Assembly: GCA_025463765.1 (NCBI GenBank)
Contig: JAODBC010000015.1
Coordinates: 31,581 to 95,580, forward strand
From: Subtercola sp.
GTDB taxonomy: Bacteria; Actinomycetota; Actinomycetes; Actinomycetales; Microbacteriaceae
DNA: 64,000 nucleotides
Reading direction: 5' to 3'
Below the pieces are notes generated by a model, which saw only the letters and a program-made list of their open reading frames with translations, made no database searches and was not told the DNA's origin. This document shows, one piece after another, positions 33,660 to 44,841 of this stretch. Both the position numbers and the translations under genes were made by a program. The first letter of the stretch is position 1. Every line of letters begins with the position of its first letter.

Positions 33660-34580
33660 GTGACATTCAGAACCACCACCCGCGCGGTAGCGGCCCTTCT
33701 CGCCGCTCTGGTGGTCGGCGGAATGCTGGCCGGCTGTGCCACGAAATCGGCGCAGGCTCCGCAATCGGCAGGTCAGGCGGCGGGCGGGGGGGTGTCGGTG
33801 ACGCTGGAGCTGAGCGAGTCGACGAGCGATGTCGTCACCTACCTGCGCCAGCAAGCAGAGCAGCTCGACGGCGGTACAGCAGAGTTCGCAGCCGCGTATT
33901 CCTCAGGAAACGACGGCCTCGCTCGTGCGCTGTATGCGCCGACACGCATGTTCTACAACCGCATGCTTGTCGTTCAGAGCTCGTTCTCCGGCCTCGCTAC
34001 CAGCATCGACGGCCAGCAGACCGATCTGCCTGCCGGCACACCGTTCACCGGATGGCACGCCATCGAGCAAGACCTGTACCCCGCGTCGAACTCGACACCG
34101 CTGAACCCGGAACAGCGCACCGCCCTGGCGACGCGGCTGGCCGGTGACACGCATTCGCTCTACGAGAAGATCTTCGGGCTGCGCCCCACCGTGAACGAGC
34201 AGACCGAGGGCGCGGCCACTTTGATGCAGACCCTTGGCGTCGCTGCCGCGAACGGCACGCAAGACCCGGGCTCCGGCAGCGACATCTCCGACCTGCAGGG
34301 CTACCTCGACGGGGCGCACCTCGTATTCGAGGGAATTCGCGTCGTTCTCGTCACCCAAGACGCCGCCCTCGCCACGACGCTCGATCATGAGTTCGGCAGC
34401 CTGCAAGACAGCCTGAACGCCCAACGTATCGGGGTGAGCTTCACTCCCTACGACCAGGTCAGCAGTGGCGACCTCGCCTCGCTGCAATCGCAGGTGAAGG
34501 CCCTCGGCGACTCCCTAGCCCGCGTCACCACCACCATGGCCCCGGCTACGGCCACCCCGTCACCCTCCCCCGCGGGCTGA
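33660..34580 (+). CDS. EfeM/EfeO-type (imelysin, M75) lipoprotein
   Basis: Exported lipoprotein with signal TTRAVAALLAALVVGGMLAGC (lipobox LAGC) starting from a GTG at 33660, which has GGAGA 8 nt upstream. The mature part is helical with the M75/EfeO metal motif GWHAIEQ near residue 125, the same as GFHPIEQ in the EfeO next door. Unlike EfeO it lacks the N-terminal cupredoxin domain, so it resembles the stand-alone EfeM form that binds ferrous or ferric iron at the cell surface. It is convergent with efeB (10 nt between stops). A Pro/Ser tail ends the protein. Confidence 0.8.
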   Translation: MTFRTTTRAVAALLAALVVGGMLAGCATKSAQAPQSAGQAAGGGVSVTLELSESTSDVVTYLRQQAEQLDGGTAEFAAAYSSGNDGLARALYAPTRMFYNRMLVVQSSFSGLATSIDGQQTDLPAGTPFTGWHAIEQDLYPASNSTPLNPEQRTALATRLAGDTHSLYEKIFGLRPTVNEQTEGAATLMQTLGVAAANGTQDPGSGSDISDLQGYLDGAHLVFEGIRVVLVTQDAALATTLDHEFGSLQDSLNAQRIGVSFTPYDQVSSGDLASLQSQVKALGDSLARVTTTMAPATATPSPSPAG

Positions 34581-34590
34581 CCCAAGCTAC

Positions 34591-35961
34591 TTAGGCAAAC
34601 AGCGCCTTACCGTAGTAGTCGCCGGCTCCGGTGAGGCCGGGGGGCACCGCGAACACACCCGAGCCGACGTGGCGAATGTACTCGTTGAGACGGTCGGAGG
34701 AGCCGAGACGCGACTGGATCGTGACGAACTGCGCCGGGTCTTTCTGGTACGACAGAAACATGAGTCCGGCATCCAGGCGGCCCACCGAGTCGATGCCGTC
34801 GGTGAAGTTGTACCCGCGACGCAGAATCTTGACGCCGCCGTTGTTCTCGTGGGCCGCTAGCGCCACGTGCGCCGTCGGCGAGATGACCTGCTGGCCGTCG
34901 GCGCCCTTCGCGGCGAAGTCGGGCGTGTCGAACTCGCCGGTTCCGGTGAGCGGTGCGCCCGACGACTTGCTGCGGCCGAAGACCGTGTTCTGGTCGCCGA
35001 TGTAGTCGGCATCCCACGTTTCGATGAGCATGTGGATCTTGCGCGCCACGAGATAACTGCCGCCGGTCATCCAGCTCTGGTCGCTGTCGCTGCCCACCCA
35101 GACGAACTCGTCGAGATCGGTCTGCTGCGTAATGTTGCGCGTGCCGTCTTTGAAGCCCATCAGGTTGCGCGGCGTGGTCTGCCCTTGGCCTGCGGATGCC
35201 CGGCCGAAGCCCTGCACGGTCCACCGTGTCGTCGCGGTGGTTCGGGCCATGCGCGCCAGGTTGCGTATAGCGTGGTACGCCACCTGAGGATCAGCCGCAC
35301 AGGCCTGAATGCAGATGTCTCCCCCGGTGAACTCGGGCGTCAGCGCGTCGCTCGCGAAGGCCGGCAGCGGGTTCAGCCCGGCCGGCTTGTACTTCGCCCA
35401 GCCGAACCGCTCGTCGAACATCGAGGGCGCGAAGCCCAGCGTGAGCGTGAGTTCGTTCGGCCCCATGCCGTAGGCCTCGCCGGTATCGCCGGGAACGGCC
35501 TGATCGCGGTCGGGCTGCACCGCACCGACGGGCAAGCCCTTCGTGTACTGCGCCATCGCGGCCGACCACTTGGCCAGCATCACCTGCAGCTCCGACGCCG
35601 AGGTCGTCGTGACGTCGAACACCATCAGCACGAGATGGTCTTGCGGCGGGGTCTGGATGCCCGCCTGATGCACCCCGTAGAAGTCGAGACTCGTGTCGTT
35701 CGGCGAGGGGTTCGCGGTGGACTCGCTCGCCCCGGCCGCCTGGTCGGTCACGCCGGTCGCGACGACCCCGATCGCGGCGCCCGCGGCCGCACTGGCGACC
35801 GCGCCGCCGAAGAAGGCGCGCCGAGAGATGCCATGAGCCTCTGAGGCCGGGAGGGCATCCCGAGCCTGGGCATCGATATCTGAGGCCGGATGCTGGTCGA
35901 CCGGCTCGGCCGGCGCACCCTCGTCGGGTGCACCGGCCTCGTCATTACGGCGTTTACGCAT
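34591..35961 (-). CDS. efeB: EfeB, Tat-exported dye-decolorizing peroxidase of the iron uptake system
   Basis: Heme peroxidase (DyP family) that oxidises ferrous iron or releases iron from heme for EfeUO. The twin-arginine signal is at residues about 45-70 (SRRAFFGGAVASAAAGAA), after an unusually long acidic N-terminus. The DyP motif LMGFKDGTRN and the heme-binding HVALAAHENNGG region are present. The gene begins 3 nt after efeO stops and needs the Tat system; tatB is in this window. Length 456 aa. Confidence 0.93.
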   Translation of the reverse strand: MRKRRNDEAGAPDEGAPAEPVDQHPASDIDAQARDALPASEAHGISRRAFFGGAVASAAAGAAIGVVATGVTDQAAGASESTANPSPNDTSLDFYGVHQAGIQTPPQDHLVLMVFDVTTTSASELQVMLAKWSAAMAQYTKGLPVGAVQPDRDQAVPGDTGEAYGMGPNELTLTLGFAPSMFDERFGWAKYKPAGLNPLPAFASDALTPEFTGGDICIQACAADPQVAYHAIRNLARMARTTATTRWTVQGFGRASAGQGQTTPRNLMGFKDGTRNITQQTDLDEFVWVGSDSDQSWMTGGSYLVARKIHMLIETWDADYIGDQNTVFGRSKSSGAPLTGTGEFDTPDFAAKGADGQQVISPTAHVALAAHENNGGVKILRRGYNFTDGIDSVGRLDAGLMFLSYQKDPAQFVTIQSRLGSSDRLNEYIRHVGSGVFAVPPGLTGAGDYYGKALFA

Positions 35962-35964
35962 AGG

Positions 35965-37164
35965 TTACGCGGTCGCCACCTTTTCGGAGATCTGCGACAG
36001 CGGCGCCTGCAGGGCCTGGATGGCCTGGGTCAGCTTGGTCGCGTCTGAGGCCTTCAGCGCGTCGGTGTAGAGCACGTAGCCCCCGATCGAGTTGGCGTCT
36101 TTGTAGGTGGCGAGCAGAGCATCCACTGCGGTGAACTGATCGGCGATCTGCTGCGTCAAGGTCGGGTCGATGGTGGTGAGACCCGGCTTGAGGTACTCGA
36201 AGGCCTGCTCTGAACCCTCGATGTTCGCGGCGAAGTCGAGCAGGTCGATGTGGCTGTACGCCTCTTCTTCACCGGTGATCTTCGACGACTGAACTTCGTC
36301 GAGCAGCCCCGAGGCACCGTTCGCGAGCTCTTCGGGCTTATAGGTGAGACCGGTGGTGAGCGTCTGCAACTGAGTGACGTCGGCGACGAGCTTGGTGCTC
36401 AGCGCCTTGGTGTCGTCGGTGATGGCCTGGTTGGCGAAGAGGGCCTGCTCGATGGGGTGGAATCCCGTCCACTGCGTACCCGGGTCGACGTCGGCGATGC
36501 GCGCGTCGATCTCGGGGTCGAGATCGGCGAAGCTCTCTGCGACAGGCTCGATGCGCTCATAGAACGGGCGGGCAGCGGCGTACGCCTTCTGCGCGGCAGC
36601 AACGTCGCCGGCCTGGATGGCTGTGTCGAGGGTCTGGGTGGCCGTGACCAGCGCCTGGGCCTGGTCTTCGACGTAGGCGCCGTAGCCGGTGGTTCCGGCG
36701 GCGAGCAGGCTCTGCGTGTCGCTCGCGGTGGTGGCGGCTGCGCCGACCACGGTGAAGCTCGTGTTCTCTGTCGTTGCACCCGGGCAGTTGAGCGTATAGG
36801 TTCCGCCGGTCAGGGTGACGGTGAAGTTCGCGGGCTGCAATCCGGCGACGATGTTCTCGCGCTCACCGATGATGCGCTTGTCGCTGAGCAACTCGATCTC
36901 GCTGAGGCCGGCTGCGTCGGTGTTGGTGACCGTGAACGTCACCGGGCCGGCCGGAGCGCTGGTGAAGTCGGTCGTGCACTCAGACCCGGTGAGCGTCACT
37001 GCGACCTGTGCCGCGCCGTTCGACACGGGTGCGCTGCCGTCGGCGGCGGCGGCCGTCGAGCCGGCCGTCGTCGAGCTGCTGCAGCCGGCGAGCAGAAGGC
37101 TGCCGGCGACGAGACCGGTGAGCAGACCGAGGCGCGCGCGACGGCTCGTAATCGGTGAATTCAT
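35965..37164 (-). CDS. efeO: EfeO, iron-binding lipoprotein with cupredoxin and M75 domains
   Basis: Lipoprotein (signal RLGLLTGLVAGSLLLAGC) that delivers iron to EfeU. Residues about 55-135 form the cupredoxin-like domain (SECTTDF...GPVTFTVTN...YTLNCPG, whose Cys residues can bind metal). The M75 peptidase-like helical domain follows, with the metal motif TGFHPIEQALF. Length 399 aa. It lies 14 nt after efeU and 3 nt before efeB in one operon. Confidence 0.93.
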   Translation of the reverse strand: MNSPITSRRARLGLLTGLVAGSLLLAGCSSSTTAGSTAAAADGSAPVSNGAAQVAVTLTGSECTTDFTSAPAGPVTFTVTNTDAAGLSEIELLSDKRIIGERENIVAGLQPANFTVTLTGGTYTLNCPGATTENTSFTVVGAAATTASDTQSLLAAGTTGYGAYVEDQAQALVTATQTLDTAIQAGDVAAAQKAYAAARPFYERIEPVAESFADLDPEIDARIADVDPGTQWTGFHPIEQALFANQAITDDTKALSTKLVADVTQLQTLTTGLTYKPEELANGASGLLDEVQSSKITGEEEAYSHIDLLDFAANIEGSEQAFEYLKPGLTTIDPTLTQQIADQFTAVDALLATYKDANSIGGYVLYTDALKASDATKLTQAIQALQAPLSQISEKVATA

Positions 37165-37178
37165 GTGCAGTGCAACTC

Positions 37179-38906
37179 CTAGTGCTGTGTGCTGTGTGCA
37201 GGGGTCAGGTCGGAAGGTGTCTGGGCCGAGTCGGGCGCGGCTGAGCCGGCCGTGGCTGCATTGGGCGCGGCTGCACTGGGCGTGGCTGCACTGGGCGTGG
37301 CTGCACTGGGCGCGGCCGGTGTGCCGGCGTCGTCGCCCGTCCGCGTGGCGGCATCACGGTCGGCGCGCCGGGCCTCGCTGAGCCCCCGGGCACCGAAGGC
37401 GCAGAGCACGAGGGCAGCGATCAGAAGCACGATCGGCAGGTAGGTCTTGAAGAGAGCCGCCTCGGCCGCGCCGGCCTGCGCTTCAGAAATCGCTGCGGCG
37501 TTCTGCTCGGCCTGCTGCGTAGCGACGGCCCAAGAGAGCGATTGCGGAGCCGTATCTCCACCCGAAACTGTGACGGTTCGGCTCGACGACAGGCCACCGC
37601 CCGACAGGGTGAGCGTGGTCACCGCGGCGTTCGTCGCGTCGAGCAGCGTGTCTCCCACCACCCAGACCTGCGTGGTCTGCGTCGCCTGCCAGGCCGCGTC
37701 GAAGGGCCCGGGATTCGTCACCGGGCTCACGCCGACCGGAGTACGCCCGCCATTCAGCGTGGCGAGCTGCGCGAGGGTGAGGGTGGTCGGCAGGCTGGTG
37801 ACGGCTGCGCCGGTCGTGATCGACCAGGTTCGGGCATCTTCACCCAGGTGGTTCGAGGTCGTCGCGGCCGACGACTCGAGTTGCACGGTCGAGGTCTGCT
37901 CCAGCACCGTGATCTGCAGTGCCAGATCGTCGCCCGCGCCCGTCAGTCGCGCGGTTCCGAGCTGGCTGCCGTCGGCCGCGATGATCGCGATCGTGCCGTC
38001 ACCCACGTTCGGTTGCGCCGAGGCCGGCACGGCGGCGAAGAGGGTGATCGCGACGGCGGCGCAAGCGGCAGCAATGCCGAATTGCACCCGATAGGCGCGC
38101 TTGCCGGGGCGCATCGAGTGCGGCCAGAGCACGAAGAGAAGCACGGGCACGAGGTACATGGCCCAGCCCAGCACCTCGATCACGCGTGGATCGGCGGGGA
38201 TGCCCAGCACTCCGGTGACAAGGGCGGCCTGCACCGATCCGGCCGGGGCCAGCCACGAGAGGTCGACGGTCGCGTCTTGCCCGATGGTGAGCCAGCCGGC
38301 CTCGTGGGCGGTGCGCAGCGAGCTCATCACGAGCCCGGCAGCGACGAACACCAGGAACACGCCGGTCACGGTGAAGAACTTGCCGAGGTTGAGCTTCACA
38401 CCGCCGCGGTAGATGCCGTAACCGATGGCGACGGCCAGCAGCAGCCCGAGAACGGCACCCAGACCAGCGGTCAGCGGACTCACCGACGACTGGAAGGCGG
38501 CCAGCAAGAATACGGATGTCTCGAAGCCCTCGCGCAGCACGGCCAGAAACGCCATGCCGGCCAGCGCGAAGACCGACCCCTGCTTCAGGACATCGGTCGC
38601 CGTCGACTCGAGCTCTTTACGCATGTTGCGGGCGTGCTTACTCATCCACACGATCATGAAGGTGACCATGACCACGGCGACCATGCCGATGATCGACTCC
38701 ATACCCTCTTGCTGGGCCTGGGGCAGGTTCACGGAGATGATCTCGAGCACGACACCGACGGCGATGCTCAAGCCGATCGCCGCGAACACCCCGATCCACA
38801 TCGATTTGAGCGAGTGCCCGTTGCGCTTCAAGAAGGCCGCGATGATGCCCACGATGAGTGCCGCTTCGAGGCCTTCGCGAAGGCCGATGACGAAGGTGGC
38901 TAACAC
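37179..38906 (-). CDS. efeU: EfeU, FTR1-family iron permease with C-terminal extension
   Basis: Membrane permease for iron. The two REGLE-type iron motifs are REGLE at residues 10-14 and REGFE near residue 165, in helices one and four. Seven transmembrane helices occupy about residues 1-280. An extracellular domain of about 200 residues follows, then another helix (LPIVLLIAALVLCAFGARGL) and a repetitive Ala/Thr/Pro/Ser tail made by 15-bp repeats. This 575-aa form is longer than the 280-aa core permease. It is the first gene of efeUOB, with an iron-regulator box upstream. Confidence 0.92.
   Translation of the reverse strand: MLATFVIGLREGLEAALIVGIIAAFLKRNGHSLKSMWIGVFAAIGLSIAVGVVLEIISVNLPQAQQEGMESIIGMVAVVMVTFMIVWMSKHARNMRKELESTATDVLKQGSVFALAGMAFLAVLREGFETSVFLLAAFQSSVSPLTAGLGAVLGLLLAVAIGYGIYRGGVKLNLGKFFTVTGVFLVFVAAGLVMSSLRTAHEAGWLTIGQDATVDLSWLAPAGSVQAALVTGVLGIPADPRVIEVLGWAMYLVPVLLFVLWPHSMRPGKRAYRVQFGIAAACAAVAITLFAAVPASAQPNVGDGTIAIIAADGSQLGTARLTGAGDDLALQITVLEQTSTVQLESSAATTSNHLGEDARTWSITTGAAVTSLPTTLTLAQLATLNGGRTPVGVSPVTNPGPFDAAWQATQTTQVWVVGDTLLDATNAAVTTLTLSGGGLSSSRTVTVSGGDTAPQSLSWAVATQQAEQNAAAISEAQAGAAEAALFKTYLPIVLLIAALVLCAFGARGLSEARRADRDAATRTGDDAGTPAAPSAATPSAATPSAAAPNAATAGSAAPDSAQTPSDLTPAHSTQH
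37236..37315 (-). repeat. In-frame 15-bp tandem repeat at the EfeU C-terminus
   Basis: Units such as CGTGGCTGCACTGGG (37281-37295 and 37296-37310 identical) and close variants encode the PSAAT/PNAAT pentapeptides of the cytoplasmic tail. Confidence 0.9.
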
Positions 38907-38982
38907 GAATGGACTCCAGCGGGACGGGGAATGCCTCGGGTTCGGGCATCGGGTTCGGGTGGCAGGCCATCTTCGGCTCTAC

Positions 38983-39001
38983 TCAGGTAAGCCTACACTT
39001 A
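38983..39001 (-). promoter_or_regulatory. DtxR/IdeR-like iron box upstream of efeUOB
   Basis: TCAGGTAAGCCTACACTTA matches the DtxR/IdeR consensus TTAGGTWAGSCTWACCTAA at roughly 15 of 19 positions, counting W and S as wild cards. It lies 77 nt before the efeU start, in the gap shared with the divergent polymerase gene. It suggests repression by iron. Confidence 0.65.
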
Positions 39002-39085
39002 CTAAGGATCGCCTGTCATAACTTTCTTGGCGATGTGCAGGTCGCCGGCACCGCAATTGTCGGTGCAGGCGACGAGAATAGAGCC

Positions 39086-40909
39086 GTGTATATCGTCGTC
39101 TCGCCCCGAAAGACGGGTCAGCCGACCCGCCACGCCGACGGGCTCCCGCACGACGACTCGATCTTCACCCTGACGCCGTGTAGCTCAGCGGGTGCTCCCG
39201 ACCCGGCACGACGACCGTTCGAGGTGTCGGCGCGCGAGTTGGCCGGTGTGGTGCAGGCCGAAGAGGCGCGTCAGCCGCGCTGGGTCTGGGCCGACACGGC
39301 AGCGGTCTATCCGGTGCTGCTGACGGCGGGTCTGCGGGTCGAGAGATGTCACGACCTGCGGCTGAGCTGGGCGATACTGCGGGCGTCGAGCTTGACGGCC
39401 GAATCGGCGCTGGCCCGGGCATCCCAGTCTCCCTGGCAATCGACCGCCACCTTTCAGTCAGGCACGACGGACGCGCCGGGTCGTACGGAAACCGCGCTCT
39501 TCGAGCTCGACCTCGCGATGGCCGAGCCGGGCGCGGCCGCGTCGCCGGCCGCCGACATCGACCCTGTGGCCGAGCTGGCACTGCAACTCGAGGCCGTGGC
39601 GACCTCGGCAGACCCGAACAGACTTCGTCTGCTGCTGGCCGCGGAGTCGGCCGGGGCGCTGATCGCGGCCGAGATGTCGCACGCCGGGCTGCCGTGGCGC
39701 GAAGACGTACACGACCAGCTCTTGACCGAACTTCTGGGCCCGCAGGTGGCGGCGGGTCTTCGGCCGGCGCGTCTCGACGAGCTCGCCGGGCAGATCCGCA
39801 CCGAGACGGGCGTCGCCGATCTCAACCCCGACTCCCCCGCAGAGGTGCTGCGGGCGCTGCGCTTCGCCGGGCTCACGGTGACGAGTACGCGTTCGTGGGA
39901 GCTGAAACAGCTCGGGCATCCATCGATCGCCCCGCTGCTCGAATACAAGAAGCTCGCCCGGCTTCTGAGCGCAAATGGATGGTCGTGGATGCAGTCGTGG
40001 GTCAGCAACGGCCGATTCACTCCCGAGTACGTGCCGGGCGGAGTGGTCTCAGGCCGCTGGGCCACGCGCGGCGGCGGCGCACTGCAGCTGCCCAAGCAGG
40101 TGCGCAGAGCTGTCATCGCCGACGACGGCTGGAAGCTCGTGGTGGCCGACGGCGCGCAACTGGAGCCGCGCATCTTGGCCGGCATCTCGGGCGACCAGGT
40201 GATGGCCGCAGCCGGTCGGGGTACAGACCTCTACGCGGGCATCGTGGCCAGCGGCGCGGTCGCGACAAGGGCCGAGGCGAAGGTCGCCATGCTCGGCGCC
40301 ATGTACGGCGCGACCACCGGAGAGAGCGGGCGGCTGCTGCCGCGGCTGGCGCGAGCCTTTCCGACAGCGCTGGCGTTCGTCGAAAACGCCGCGCGAGCCG
40401 GAGAACGCGGTGAGGTCGTCACCTCCCGGCTCGGGCGCAGCTCACCCCGGCCGAGCGAGTCGTGGTCAGAGACGCAGGCCCGGGCATCCGAGGGGGCAGC
40501 GAACGAGGCCGAGCTGGCCCGGGCGCGCCGAGAAGCTCGCGACTGGGGGCGGTTCACGCGCAACTTCGTGGTGCAGGCGAGCGCCGCTGACTGGGCGCTG
40601 TGCTGGATGGCCGACTTGCGCCGTGCCCTGGCCGCATTTGCGCCCGTTGTGCGCGGCGCCGAATCTGCCGCCGACGTTCGAGACGCTGCCGTTCCCGGTC
40701 GGGCGGCGCCGCCGTTCGACGCCCGGCCGCACCTCGTGTTCTTCTTACACGACGAGGTCATCGTGCACACGCCCGCGCCGCAGGCGGATGCGGTGGCCGA
40801 CGCTCTGCGCAGCTCTGCCGCCGCGGCCACCCGCCTGCTCTTCGGCACGTTTCCGCTCGACGTGCCGCTCGACCTCTCTATCGTCGACTCCTACGCCGAC
40901 GCCGCCTGA
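39086..40909 (+). CDS. Bifunctional 3'-5' exonuclease/DNA polymerase, family A
   Basis: A 607-aa PolI-like protein common in Micrococcales, separate from housekeeping polA. The C-terminal half keeps polymerase motifs: motif A LVVADGAQLEPRILAG (canonical DYSQIELR, with the Asp kept as ADGAQLEPR), motif B RAEAKVAMLGAMYGATTG, and motif C FFLHDEVIVHTP. The N-terminal 150 residues align loosely with the exonuclease fold but obvious DEDD residues are not clear to me. The start is taken as a GTG at 39086 (product begins YIVVSPRK); the frame extends upstream to 38909 but that part overlaps the efeU promoter. Role probably DNA repair. Confidence 0.82.
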   Translation: MYIVVSPRKTGQPTRHADGLPHDDSIFTLTPCSSAGAPDPARRPFEVSARELAGVVQAEEARQPRWVWADTAAVYPVLLTAGLRVERCHDLRLSWAILRASSLTAESALARASQSPWQSTATFQSGTTDAPGRTETALFELDLAMAEPGAAASPAADIDPVAELALQLEAVATSADPNRLRLLLAAESAGALIAAEMSHAGLPWREDVHDQLLTELLGPQVAAGLRPARLDELAGQIRTETGVADLNPDSPAEVLRALRFAGLTVTSTRSWELKQLGHPSIAPLLEYKKLARLLSANGWSWMQSWVSNGRFTPEYVPGGVVSGRWATRGGGALQLPKQVRRAVIADDGWKLVVADGAQLEPRILAGISGDQVMAAAGRGTDLYAGIVASGAVATRAEAKVAMLGAMYGATTGESGRLLPRLARAFPTALAFVENAARAGERGEVVTSRLGRSSPRPSESWSETQARASEGAANEAELARARREARDWGRFTRNFVVQASAADWALCWMADLRRALAAFAPVVRGAESAADVRDAAVPGRAAPPFDARPHLVFFLHDEVIVHTPAPQADAVADALRSSAAAATRLLFGTFPLDVPLDLSIVDSYADAA

Positions 40910-40916
40910 CCGTTTC

Positions 40917-40962
40917 GCCCGCGCGCCCCGGCGCCCGCGCGCCCCGGCGCCCGCGCGCCCGC
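40917..40962 (+). repeat. 16-bp tandem repeat after the polymerase stop codon
   Basis: GCCCGCGCGCCCCGGC occurs at 40917-40932 and 40933-40948 exactly, with a partial third copy from 40949. It begins 8 nt after the stop. Confidence 0.9.
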
Positions 40963-40981
40963 TGACGCGCTTAACGCAAAA

Positions 40982-41041
40982 TGAGACCGTTACGCCCTTT
41001 TGAAGCCGGTATAACAGGCTCAAAAGGGCGCAACGGCCTCA
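40982..41041. terminator. Bidirectional terminator-like hairpin between the polymerase gene and typA
   Basis: Arms 40982-41003 (TGAGACCGTTACGCCCTTTTGA) and 41020-41041 match at 20 of 22 positions; the two differences are A/G and keep G-U pairing. GGCT/AGCC extend the stem inside. The A/T-rich end (TTTTGA/TCAAAA) supports termination of two convergent genes. Confidence 0.8.
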
Positions 41042-41076
41042 CCAAGGCGCTGCACGTGCGAGAGGAGGGGTGCGGG

Positions 41077-42990
<1,914 letters not shown>

Positions 42991-43086
42991 GGATGATCGT
43001 CCTCTTAAGTAATGCGGACTCACCTCTTGATAACGAGCCCGACGAATAAACGGTCGGGCGGCAACGCCCGCGGAGTGCTGTGATCG

Positions 43087-44841
43087 TCAGACCCGAAGCG
43101 CTATGCCGGCCCCGGGAATCGCATTCAGCAACTCTTTAGTGTAGTCCATTTGAGGGTTGTCGAAGACCTCGTCGGTCGTGGCACGCTCGACGATCTTGCC
43201 CCGCTGCATCACTGTCACGTGGTCGGCGATGACCCGAACCACCGCCAGGTCGTGCGTGATGAACAGGTAGGTCAGGTCGAGTTCGGTCTGCAAATCAGAC
43301 AGAAGCTGCAGAATCTGCGCCTGCACAAGCACGTCGAGAGCCGAAACCGCCTCGTCGAGAATCACGATCTCGGGCTTCAGAGCGAGCGCACGGGCGATCG
43401 CCACACGCTGCCGCTGCCCGCCCGACAGCTCGCCGGGGTAACGACTCGCCAGCGCGTTAGGAAGAGAGACCTGCTCCAGCAGCTCGTAGACCCGCTCGCG
43501 GCGCGACTTCTTGTCGCCCACCTTGTGGGTGTTGAGCGGCTCGGAGATGGTGTTGCCGATGTTGCGCAGCGGGTCGAGCGAACCGTAGGGGTCTTGAAAG
43601 ACGGGTTGCATCTTGCGGCGCAGGTCGAGCAGAGCGCGGCCCTTCAGCGGCGCCGTGTCGGTGCCGTTGATGAGAATCTGGCCCTCGGTCGCGTCTTCGA
43701 GTCGCAGCAGCATCTTGGCCACCGTCGACTTACCAGAGCCCGACTCGCCGACGAGCGCCATGGTGGTGCCGCGCTGAATGCTGAACGAGACGTTGTCGAC
43801 AGCGGTGAAGGCCTCTTTGTTGCCGCGGATCTTGTAGACCTTGGTGAGGTCTTTGACGACGATCGCGTCTTCTCGCTTCGATGCGGCGGCGGCCGCTTCG
43901 GCACGAACCTCGGCGGTCTCGATGAGGTCGAGGCCCTCGGTCACATCGGTCGCCGAGTAGTCGAGCTCGGCCAGCCTGTGCACCGACGACTGGATGCGCC
44001 GCGAAGCAAGGCTCGGTGCCGCAGCGACCAGGCGCTGCGTATACGGGTGCAGCGGGTTGGCCAGAATCTCGCGCGACGGGCCGGATTCGACGACCTGACC
44101 CTTGTACATGACGACCAGGTGCTCGGCACGCTCGGCGGCGAGGCCGAGGTCGTGCGTGATGAACAGCAGCGCCGTGCCGATCTCGCGCGTCAGTTTCTCG
44201 AGGTTGTCGAGAATCGTGCGCTGCACGGTCACGTCGAGTGCCGAGGTCGGCTCGTCTGCGATGAGCAGCTTGGGCCGCGACGACAACCCGATGCCGATCA
44301 GCACACGCTGGCGCATGCCGCCAGAGAACTGGTGCGGAAACTGCTTGAGCCGCTTGTCGGCGTCGGCCAGGCCGGCCTCTTTGAGCACCTGAATGGCGTG
44401 CTTCTTGACATCGGCCCTGCCCGTCGCGATGCCGTTGGCCTTGATCGCCTCCTGCACCTGAAAGCCGACGCTCCAGACCGGGTTGAGGTTGGCCATCGGG
44501 TCTTGGGGAACAAAACCGATCAGCTTGCCACGGATCTGCTGCATCTCTTTTTCAGAGATCTTGGTCAGGTCGCGGCCTTCGAAGAGAATCTCGCCGCCGG
44601 TGACCTTTCCCGAACCCGGGAGCAGGTTGATGATCGCGTGCGCCGTCGTCGATTTTCCCGAACCCGACTCCCCCACGATGGCGAGAGTCTCGCCGGCGTG
44701 CAGGCTGAGGCTCGCGCCTCGAACGGCCGGAACGACTCCGGTCTGCGTTTGAAAGCCCACCTGGAGGTTGTTGATCTGCAGAAGGGGAACACGATCATCC
44801 GCCCGCCCGGCAGACGACGGGGCTGACATGGTCGAACTCAT
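43087..44841 (-). CDS. Peptide ABC transporter ATPase, DppD-DppF fusion
   Basis: Two complete nucleotide-binding domains in one chain (584 aa). The first has Walker A GESGSGKST near residue 60, signature FSGGMRQR and Walker B LLIADEPTSALD; the second has Walker A GESGSGKST near residue 385, signature LSGGQRQR and Walker B VILDEAVSALD. An oligopeptide-binding-type C-terminal segment follows the first domain (LAELDYSATDVTEGL region). In most systems these are two genes (oppD and oppF); the fused form is frequent in Actinobacteria. The start overlaps the permease stop (44838-44841). Confidence 0.93.
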   Translation of the reverse strand: MSSTMSAPSSAGRADDRVPLLQINNLQVGFQTQTGVVPAVRGASLSLHAGETLAIVGESGSGKSTTAHAIINLLPGSGKVTGGEILFEGRDLTKISEKEMQQIRGKLIGFVPQDPMANLNPVWSVGFQVQEAIKANGIATGRADVKKHAIQVLKEAGLADADKRLKQFPHQFSGGMRQRVLIGIGLSSRPKLLIADEPTSALDVTVQRTILDNLEKLTREIGTALLFITHDLGLAAERAEHLVVMYKGQVVESGPSREILANPLHPYTQRLVAAAPSLASRRIQSSVHRLAELDYSATDVTEGLDLIETAEVRAEAAAAASKREDAIVVKDLTKVYKIRGNKEAFTAVDNVSFSIQRGTTMALVGESGSGKSTVAKMLLRLEDATEGQILINGTDTAPLKGRALLDLRRKMQPVFQDPYGSLDPLRNIGNTISEPLNTHKVGDKKSRRERVYELLEQVSLPNALASRYPGELSGGQRQRVAIARALALKPEIVILDEAVSALDVLVQAQILQLLSDLQTELDLTYLFITHDLAVVRVIADHVTVMQRGKIVERATTDEVFDNPQMDYTKELLNAIPGAGIALRV

